Positions 28,690 to 36,600 of a stretch of DNA of 64,000 nucleotides are shown in pieces. A program made the position numbers and the translations under genes. This stretch comes from Lampropedia hyalina DSM 16112. GTDB taxonomy: Bacteria > Pseudomonadota > Gammaproteobacteria > Burkholderiales > Burkholderiaceae_C. Position 1 is the stretch's first letter. The number at the start of each line of letters is the position of its first letter. Under the pieces are notes generated by a model. It did not search any database and had not been told where the DNA came from. It worked only from the letters and a program-made list of their open reading frames with translations. The DNA is taken from contig NZ_FQUZ01000007.1 of NCBI RefSeq assembly GCF_900129055.1, positions 1-64,000 on the forward strand. The letters are read 5' to 3'.

Positions 28690-31320
28690 ATGACCGCGCA
28701 GTCTGTTGCCTTCTCGTCGCACGAGCCACTTGCCACCCTGCGCGAAGCCTATCGCCAATCCAAGAAAGACACCATCGCCCCTTTGATGGAAGGGCTGGTG
28801 ACGCGCAGACGCATTCCCGCCTTGCTGGGCAGGCTGGCTTCCCATGCCGATGCCCTGCTGCTGGCCCTGTGGCGCAAGGCTGGATTGCCCGATGGGTTCT
28901 GCCTGGTGGCGGTGGGCGGCTTTGGCCGCAAGGCACTGTTTCCCGCTTCCGACGTGGACGTGCTGCTGCTGATTCCCGGCCCGACCGCCCTGGCCGACGA
29001 TGACCCATTGCGCCCCCGCATCGAGACGTTCGTCAGCAGTTGCTGGGATGTGGGCCTGGAAATCGGCTTCAGCGTCCGCACCGTGGCCGAATCGCTGCAC
29101 GATGCCGCTGCCGATGTCACGGTGCAGACGGCCATGCTGGAAGCCCGCCCGGTCTGCGGTGACGCTGCCTTGTTTGCCGGTTTTCGCCAACGGTTTCTGG
29201 AGCAGATCGATCCGTTGAGTTTTCTGCATGCCAAGACCTTGGAGATGCGCCAGCGGCACAGCCGCTACGAAAACACCCCGTACGCACTGGAGCCTAACTG
29301 CAAGGAATCTCCGGGCGGGCTGCGCGATCTGCAAATGATTCTCTGGGTGGCGCAGGCCGCCGGGCTGGGCGGCACCTGGAACGAACTGGCCGCCAACGGC
29401 ATCGCCACCGAGCTGGAAGCCGCCGAACTCACCCGCACCGAGGCCGATCTCAGCCTCATCCGTGCCAAGCTCCACGCCCTCACCGGGCGGCACGAAGACC
29501 GCCTCCTGTTCGATCTGCAAGCCACCGTGGCCGAGGCGTTTGGCTACAGCTCCAGCAACCCGCGCGGCAAGAAACTGCCAATGCGAGCCAGCGAACAACT
29601 GATGCGGGCCTATTACTGGTGCGCCAAGGCCGTCAGCCAGCTCAGCCAGATTCTGTTGCTCAACATTGCCGAACGGCTCCAGCCCAGCGTGCACCGGCTG
29701 CGCCCCCTCAACGACCGATTTTTCGACAAGGCGGGCATGATCGAGGTGGCTACCGACGACCTGTACGAGCGCAATCCCCACGCCATTCTGGAAACCTTTC
29801 TGCTCTATGAAACCCAGGTGGGCCTGAAAGGCTTGTCGGCACGCACGCTGCGCGCCCTCTACAACTCGCGCGATGTGATGGATGGGGCCTTTCGGCGCGA
29901 CCCGGAAAACCGCCACCTGTTCATGCAGATCATGCAGCAGCCCGCAGGCATTACCCACGCGCTGCGTCTGATGAACAACACCTCGGTGCTGGGGCGGTAT
30001 CTGTGGCCGTTTCGCCAGATCGTCGGGCAGATGCAGCACGACCTGTTCCATGTGTACACCGTCGATCAGCACATCCTGATGGTGGTGCGCAATATGCGCC
30101 GCTTCTTCATGCCCGAACACGCGCACGAATACCCGTTCTGCTCGCATCTGGCCGCTGGTTGGGAGCAGCCCTGGATTCTCTATGTGGCCGCGCTGTTCCA
30201 CGACATTGGCAAGGGCCGGGGAGGCGACCATTCCGACATTGGCGCGCACGAAATGCAGAAGTTCTGCCGCCAGCATGGCATCGGCCCGGAAGACACCGAC
30301 CTGCTGGTGTTCCTGGTGCGCGAACACCTGCGCATGAGCCAGGTGGCGCAGAAACAGGACTTGAGCGATCCCGACGTGATCGGGGAGTTCGGCCGCTGTG
30401 TTGGCAACGAACGCTACCTCACCGGCCTGTATTTGCTCACTGTGGCCGATATCCGTGGCACCAGTCCCAAGGTCTGGAACGCCTGGAAGGGCAAGCTGCT
30501 GGAAGACCTGTACCGCGCCACCGCCCTGATGCTGGGGGGCATTGCGCCCGACCCCGATGCCGAGATCGAAATGCGCAAGCGAGAAGCCAAAGTGCTGCTG
30601 GCACTGGAGAACATTCAGGCCGATGATCTGGCGCGATTCTGGAGCGGGCTGAACCTGAGCTACTTCATGCGCCACAGTGCCGATGAAGTGGCTTGGCATG
30701 CCCGCCATGTGCTGCTACCGCCGGTGCAGCCGGACAGCCCGCTGGTGCGCGCCCGCAAGTCCGTGGTGGGCGAAGGCATCCAGATCTTTATTTACACCCC
30801 CGATCGCACCGACCTGTTCGCCCGCATTTGCAGCTACTTCGATCAGGCCGAATACGAAATCCTGGATGCGCGCATCCACACCACCGGGCAGGGCCACGCG
30901 CTGGATACCTTCCAGATTCTGCTCGAATTCAGCACCGAAACGCCCGAGCAGACCGCCCAGCATCTGGAGTATGGACTGGCCCACTATCTGGCCAGGGAAG
31001 CACCGCTGCCCCAGCCCAGTTCCCGCCGGGTGTCGCGCCGCGTCAAGAACTTTCCGGTGCCCACCCGCATCCAGTTGGAGCCGGACGACAAGGCACAGAA
31101 CTGGCTGCTGAACATCTCCGTCTCCGACCGGCCAGGCCTGCTGTACTCGATTGCCTGGACGCTGGCGCAGTTTCACCTCAGCATCCTGCTGGCCAAGATC
31201 ACCACGCTGGGTGAGCGCGCGGAAGACAGCTTCCTGATCGAAGGCGATGCCCTGCGCGACCATCAGTTGCAACTGGAGTTCGAGCGCGAACTGTTGCGCC
31301 GCTGCGCACCTCCGCTCTGA
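28690..31320 (+). CDS. glnD: [Protein-PII] uridylyltransferase/uridylyl-removing enzyme
   Basis: 876 residues. GlnD senses glutamine and adds or removes UMP on PII proteins, and so sets NtrB/NtrC and glutamine synthetase activity. The nucleotidyltransferase motif is VGGFGRKALFPASDVDVLLL (residues 75-94). The HD phosphohydrolase domain carries LFHDIGKGRGGDHSDIGAHE near residue 503. Two C-terminal ACT domains start near residues 697 and 813. All parts are intact. It connects to the probable sigma-54/NtrC control of the urea genes in this window. Confidence 0.96.
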   Translation: MTAQSVAFSSHEPLATLREAYRQSKKDTIAPLMEGLVTRRRIPALLGRLASHADALLLALWRKAGLPDGFCLVAVGGFGRKALFPASDVDVLLLIPGPTALADDDPLRPRIETFVSSCWDVGLEIGFSVRTVAESLHDAAADVTVQTAMLEARPVCGDAALFAGFRQRFLEQIDPLSFLHAKTLEMRQRHSRYENTPYALEPNCKESPGGLRDLQMILWVAQAAGLGGTWNELAANGIATELEAAELTRTEADLSLIRAKLHALTGRHEDRLLFDLQATVAEAFGYSSSNPRGKKLPMRASEQLMRAYYWCAKAVSQLSQILLLNIAERLQPSVHRLRPLNDRFFDKAGMIEVATDDLYERNPHAILETFLLYETQVGLKGLSARTLRALYNSRDVMDGAFRRDPENRHLFMQIMQQPAGITHALRLMNNTSVLGRYLWPFRQIVGQMQHDLFHVYTVDQHILMVVRNMRRFFMPEHAHEYPFCSHLAAGWEQPWILYVAALFHDIGKGRGGDHSDIGAHEMQKFCRQHGIGPEDTDLLVFLVREHLRMSQVAQKQDLSDPDVIGEFGRCVGNERYLTGLYLLTVADIRGTSPKVWNAWKGKLLEDLYRATALMLGGIAPDPDAEIEMRKREAKVLLALENIQADDLARFWSGLNLSYFMRHSADEVAWHARHVLLPPVQPDSPLVRARKSVVGEGIQIFIYTPDRTDLFARICSYFDQAEYEILDARIHTTGQGHALDTFQILLEFSTETPEQTAQHLEYGLAHYLAREAPLPQPSSRRVSRRVKNFPVPTRIQLEPDDKAQNWLLNISVSDRPGLLYSIAWTLAQFHLSILLAKITTLGERAEDSFLIEGDALRDHQLQLEFERELLRRCAPPL

Positions 31321-31439
31321 GGTCCGCGCGGGATTTACCCAAACTTTACCCACGCGAAAACACCGCATGATCTGCCTGCGGCATATTCGCCGTGGCCATT
31401 TCTGGAAAATGGCGACTTCGATGTGAACGGCCCAATGCC

Positions 31440-32225
31440 ATGACAAGCAAGATTTTGATGATTGAGGACGATACGCGTCTGGCCGGCATGGTGACGCAAT
31501 ACCTGGGGCAGTCGGGCTTCACCGTCTGGCACCAGCCCGATGCGGCCAGCGGGCTGGCCGCCCTGGGAGCCGTGCCGGGCATGGTGCAACAGGGCATGTC
31601 CGCGCTGGCCGGCCCCGCCGTGCCAGCCATTCCTGCCATGCCCGATCTGGTCGTGCTGGACCTGATGCTGCCCGACATGGATGGCCTGGATGTCTGCCGC
31701 CGCATTCGCGCGCTGCCCGATGCACGCGGCCAGCTTCCGGTGCTCATGCTCACGGCCAAGGGCGACCCGATGGACCGTGTCATCGGGCTGGAGCTGGGGG
31801 CCGACGATTACCTGCCCAAGCCCTTCGAGCCACGCGAATTGCTGGCACGCATACGCGCCATTCTGCGCCGCCAGCCGGGCACCTCGGCCCTGTCGCCACC
31901 GCTGCTGCCCACTGCCGATGCCATGCGCTTTGGATCGCTGGAGATCGACCGCAGTGCCCGCACCGTCACCGTCGCCGGGGAAGTGGCGGAACTGACCTCC
32001 TACCAGTTCGACTTGCTGGTGGCACTGGCCGAACGGGCCGGGCGGGTGCTGACCCGCGACCAGATCATGGAAGTGGTGCGCGGGCGGGAGCTGGAAGCGT
32101 TTGACCGCTCCATCGACGTGCACATGGGGCGCATTCGCGCAGCCATCGAAACCGACCTCAAGAAGCCCCGCCGCATCCTCACGGTGCGCGGCGTGGGCTA
32201 TGTGTTTGCCAAACAGCAGGACTAG
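31440..32225 (+). CDS. OmpR-family response regulator with an enlarged receiver domain
   Basis: 261 residues with a receiver (acidic pocket D10/D11, phosphoacceptor D74 in LVVLDLMLPDMDG, T105, K127 in YLPKPFEPREL) and a C-terminal winged-helix DNA-binding domain (LTSYQFDLLVALAERAGRVL, then RSIDVHMGRIRAAIE, RGVGYVF). The phosphorylated aspartate is usually near residue 52; here about 22 extra residues (GAVPGMVQQGMSALAGPAVP and a little more), rich in Ala, Pro, Gly and Met, lie between the second helix and the third strand. The start at 31440 gives the normal N-terminus MTSKILMIEDD. It is followed 43 bases later by its sensor kinase gene. Confidence 0.92.
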   Translation: MTSKILMIEDDTRLAGMVTQYLGQSGFTVWHQPDAASGLAALGAVPGMVQQGMSALAGPAVPAIPAMPDLVVLDLMLPDMDGLDVCRRIRALPDARGQLPVLMLTAKGDPMDRVIGLELGADDYLPKPFEPRELLARIRAILRRQPGTSALSPPLLPTADAMRFGSLEIDRSARTVTVAGEVAELTSYQFDLLVALAERAGRVLTRDQIMEVVRGRELEAFDRSIDVHMGRIRAAIETDLKKPRRILTVRGVGYVFAKQQD

Positions 32226-32268
32226 CAGGACGGATGGCCGCTGCCTGCCCAAGAGAACCGAACCCCGC

Positions 32269-33528
32269 ATGGCCTGGATGAACAACCCCTTTTCCAAACG
32301 CATGTACCTGCGCATCTGGCTGGCGGTGGTGGGCTGCGTGGCCGTGCTGCTGCTGGTCATCGGCTGGGCCTGGCAGGTGGCCGAACACTACAACACCCAG
32401 CAGGAAGCCGCCCAGGTGGTGCAGGGCCGCGATCTGGCCATGCTGTCTGCCGACGGCCAGCAGGTTTTGCACCGGGGACAGGCCCTGCCGCAGTCCACAC
32501 CGGAGCCGGGATTTCGCCTGCGCTGGGTACAGGAGAACGGGCAGGAGTACCTGCTGCACTTCAGCCCCCGCAGCAGCGAACGCGAGCGACCCCCGCGCCC
32601 GCCGCACGATGGGCTGGCTTTCTGGATTCGCCCGCCTTTTGGCTTCCTCTGGCTGCTGGGCGTGGTAGGGCTGGCCGTCATCGTCGGGGTGTTTCCCGTC
32701 ATCCGCCACCTGATGAAGCGGCTGGAAATGCTGCGCCAGGGCGTACAGCAGTTTGGCGAGGGCGATCTGGGAACCCGCATTGCCGAGAAGGGCACGGACG
32801 AAGTGGCGGAACTCTCGCGCCAGTTCAACCGCGCTGCCGAGCGCATCGAAACCCTGGTCAATTCCCACAAAACCCTGCTCGCCAATGCCTCGCACGAATT
32901 GCGCTCCCCACTGGCGCGCATCCGCATGGGGCTGGAACTGAGCGGAACGGCCCAGACGCAGACGGGCGTGAGCGGTTTGGCTGAAATCCAGCGCAATATC
33001 GCCGAACTCGACCAGTTGATCGACGAAATCCTGCTGGCCAGCCGCCTTGACCTGACCGAGCACCGCCCCGAAACCCTGGAGCCTGTCGATGTGCTGGGGC
33101 TGGCAGCCGAAGAAGCCGCCCGCATCGGCGCGGAACTGGACGTGCTCACCCCGGTGGCGGGCACCGATGTCTATGGCGATGCCAAGCTGCTGCGCCGGGC
33201 CATTCGCAACCTGCTGGAAAACGCCCGCCGCTACAGCCAGGGCGGGATCGAACTGGTGCTGCAAAGCGACCCCACGGCCATCGTGATGCGCATCATGGAT
33301 CGCGGGCCGGGTGTGCCCGAAGCCCACAAGGAGCGCATTTTCGAGCCGTTCTACCGCGCCCCCGGAGCCAGCGAACGCTCGGGCGGCGTGGGGCTGGGCC
33401 TGTCGCTGGTGCGCACCATCGCCCAACGCCACCACGGCCAGGTGCACTGCGAAGACCGACCCGGCGGAGGAGCTGTGTTTGTGCTGACTCTGCCGCCAGC
33501 CCGTGGGGTGGATGTTGCACGGGATTGA
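32269..33528 (+). CDS. Sensor histidine kinase (HAMP, HisKA, HATPase), RstB/CpxA-like
   Basis: 419 residues. It has two transmembrane segments (about residues 13-35 and 124-146) flanking a small periplasmic domain of about 85 residues, then a HAMP linker (EMLRQGVQQFGEGDLGTRI), the dimerisation helix with phosphorylated H209 (NASHELRSPLARIRMG), and the ATPase domain with RNLLENARRYSQGG, MDRGPGVPEAHKERIFEPF and VGLGLSLVRTIAQRHHG. The periplasmic domain has an Arg/Pro-rich end (SSERERPPRPPHDG); its signal is unknown. The start at 32269 was chosen over 32278 because an AAGAGA ribosome-like site lies upstream. It forms one unit with the response regulator. Confidence 0.92.
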   Translation: MAWMNNPFSKRMYLRIWLAVVGCVAVLLLVIGWAWQVAEHYNTQQEAAQVVQGRDLAMLSADGQQVLHRGQALPQSTPEPGFRLRWVQENGQEYLLHFSPRSSERERPPRPPHDGLAFWIRPPFGFLWLLGVVGLAVIVGVFPVIRHLMKRLEMLRQGVQQFGEGDLGTRIAEKGTDEVAELSRQFNRAAERIETLVNSHKTLLANASHELRSPLARIRMGLELSGTAQTQTGVSGLAEIQRNIAELDQLIDEILLASRLDLTEHRPETLEPVDVLGLAAEEAARIGAELDVLTPVAGTDVYGDAKLLRRAIRNLLENARRYSQGGIELVLQSDPTAIVMRIMDRGPGVPEAHKERIFEPFYRAPGASERSGGVGLGLSLVRTIAQRHHGQVHCEDRPGGGAVFVLTLPPARGVDVARD

Positions 33529-33663
33529 ATCGTTTTGGATCGTTCCTATGCTCCTGCGTAGGAACGCCTTCCCCGCCGCTCCAGCGGCATGCCGGGGTAC
33601 AGACGCTGGAGCGTCCCGATACCGTTCCTACGCAGGAGCGTAGGAACGATCTAAACGATCCAA
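33529..33663. repeat. Large palindromic intergenic repeat
   Basis: The two outer arms (about 33529-33566 and 33624-33663) are inverted copies of each other with only a few differences. Each arm itself contains the palindrome GTTCCTA(C/T)GCTCCTGCGTAGGAAC in short form. Two small hairpins lie between them (GCCGCTCCAGCGGC near 33577 and GACGCTGGAGCGTC at 33602-33615). It sits between convergent genes and could act as a two-way terminator. The left half recurs at 49242-49300. It resembles the REP/MITE-type repeats common in proteobacteria. Confidence 0.8.
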
Positions 33664-33670
33664 AGTATCT

Positions 33671-36600
33671 CTACCGCCCCAGCACTGGCGCAATTGCCTC
33701 GCCGGTGAAGCTGGCCTTTTTCACCACGTCTTCCGGTGTGCCGGCAGCGACGATCTGGCCGCCGTTGCGGCCGCCATCGGGGCCGAGGTCGATGATCCAG
33801 TCGGCTTCGGCGATCACGTCCAGGTCGTGTTCGATGACGATGACGCTGTGGCCGCCATCGACCAGGCGGTGCAGCACATGGATGAGTTTTTCCACATCGG
33901 CCATGTGCAGGCCGACGGTGGGTTCGTCCAGCACATAGAGGGTGTGCGGGGGGCGGTTGCCGCGCCGGGTGATGTCGTCGCGCACCTTGGTCAGTTCCGT
34001 CACCAGCTTGATGCGCTGCGCTTCGCCGCCCGACAGCGTGGGGCTGGGCTGGCCCAGCGTCAGGTAGCCCAGCCCTACGTCCTGCAACAGTTGCAGCGGG
34101 TGGGCAATGGTGGGCATGGACGCAAAGAATGCCACGGCCTCATCGACTTCCATCTGCAAAATGTCGCCAATGCTTTGGCCACGCCACGTCACCGAGAGGG
34201 TTTCGGGGTTGAAGCGTGCGCCGTGGCAGACCTCGCACGGTTCCTTCACATCGGGCAGGAAGTTCATTTCGATGGTGCGCATGCCCTGGCCTTCGCAGGC
34301 GGGGCAGCGGCCGTCGCCGGTGTTGAACGAGAAGCGGCTGGCCGTGTAGCCGCGTGCCTTGGCTTCCAGCGTGTCGGCAAAGAGCTTGCGCACGGTGTCC
34401 CAGAAGCCGATGTAGGTGGCCGGGCAACTGCGCGGGGTTTTGCCGATGGGGGTTTGATCGACTTCCAGCACGCGGGCAATCGGTTCGCAGCCTTGCAGGT
34501 CTTGCAGGTGCTGCAAGTGGGGTTGCACTCCGGTGGATGCCAGCGTCTCCCGTCCCGCCTGGGTGGCCTGCAAGGCGACGATGCGGGCGACGTTGGCCAG
34601 CAGCACATCGCGCGCCAGCGTGGATTTGCCCGAGCCGGACACGCCGGTAATGGCCACCAGTCGTCCCAGTGGAACCCAGGCCTGCACTTTGTGCAGGTTG
34701 TGCAGCGTGGCTCCGCGCAGGCGCAGGGCGGCTTGATCGGCCTGCACCGGGCGGCGTGCCTGCAAAGGGTGGCGCATGGGCTGGCGCAGGTACTGGCCGG
34801 TGATGGAGTCGGGGTGTTGCGCCACGTCTGTCGGGCGGCCCTGGGCGACGATCTGGCCGCCGCGCACACCCGCGCCGGGGCCGACGTCGATGAGGTGGTC
34901 GGCACGGCGGATGGTGTCTTCGTCGTGCTCCACGACCACGAGGGTGTTGCCCTTGTCGCTGAGGGTTTGCAGCGCGTCCAGCAGGATGCGGTTGTCGCGT
35001 GCGTGCAGGCCGATGGTGGGTTCGTCCAGCACATAGCACACGCCTTGCAGGTTGCTGCCCAGTTGCGCGGCCAGGCGAATGCGCTGCGCCTCGCCGCCGG
35101 AGAGGGTGGGCGCGCCGCGATCCAGCGTCAGGTAGCCCAGGCCGACCTGTTCCAGAAATTGCAGGCGCGAGCGGATTTCGGGCAGCAGATCGCGGGCAAT
35201 CGCGGCTTCACGCCCCTGCAATTGCAGCGCGTCAAACCAGAGGCGCAGATCACCGACACTGCGCTGTGCCAGCTCGGTGATGGCCGTGCCGTGAAAGTAC
35301 ACGGCGCGGGCGGTGGCGTTCAGGCGCGTGCCGTGGCAACTGGGGCAGGGGGTGTGGCCCACGCCATCGGCATCGGGTTCGTCGAAGGCGCGTTCGCGCC
35401 CATGCGCATCTTTCTGCGGCAGGGAATCGTCGAGTGCCTTGCGCTGCTCCCGCGTGAGCACCACGCCCGTGCCCACGCAGTCGGGGCACCAGCCGTGGGA
35501 GCTGTTGTAGGAGAACAGGCGCGGATCCAGCTCGGGGTAGGACGTGCTGCATACCGGACAGGCGCGCAGGGTGGAATGGGTTTCCACCACGCCAATGGCG
35601 GCGGTGGACTGGCCGTCGCGCAGGGCTTCGGACAAGCCATCCAGATGGCTGATGACCTGCACGATACCCTTGCCGTGGTGCAGGGCCTGGGTCAGTTGTT
35701 CGCGCAGCAGGCTCTCGTGTTCCGGGCCGATGTCGAGGCTGAAGATGGGCAACTGAATGTGGTGTTCACGGTAGCGGTCGAGTTTGGGGAACGGGTCGGT
35801 GGGCACGAAGTGGCCATCGACGCGCAGGTGGCTGTGGCCGTGCTGGCGTGCCCAGGTCGCCAGTTCCGTGTAGATGCCCTTGCGCCCCGACACCAGCGGA
35901 GCCAGCAGGCCAATGTGCTGGCCGGCATGGTGGCGCAGAATGTGCGCGACGATGGCATCGGGCGATTGCGGCCGCACCGGAGTGCCGTCGTGGATGCAGT
36001 GCTGCACGCCCAGCTTGACGTAGAGCAGGCGCAGGTAGTGCCAGATTTCCGTGGCCGTGCCGACGGTGCTTTTGCGTCCACCGCGTGAGAGCCGCTGCTC
36101 GATGGCAACGGTGGGCGGGATGCCGTGGACGGCATCGACATCGGGGCGGCTGGCGGGCTGCACGATGCTGCGGGCGTAGGCATTGAGCGATTCGAGGTAA
36201 CGCCGCTGGCCTTCGGCAAACAGGATGTCGAAGGCCAGCGTGGATTTGCCGGAGCCGGACACACCGGTGATGACGTTGAATTGCCCGCGCGGAATGTGCA
36301 CGCTGAGGTTCTTCAGGTTGTGCTCGCGGGCGTGGATGATGTCGATGCAGGCGTTGGGGCTGGGGCTGACCGCGTAGTGGCGTGTGGCTTCGGCGGCGTG
36401 CAGCGGCGTTGCCAGGGCGTGCGCGTAGTCGCGCAATGCGGCAGCGGTGTGCGAGCTGGGGTGCTCGCTGAGTTGCCGGGGTGTGCCTTCGGCCACCAGC
36501 CTGCCACCCGCATCGCCCGCATCGGGGCCGAGGTCGATGAGCCAGTCGGCCGCGCGCATCACGTCCAGATTGTGTTCGATGAGGATGATGGAGTGGCCCA

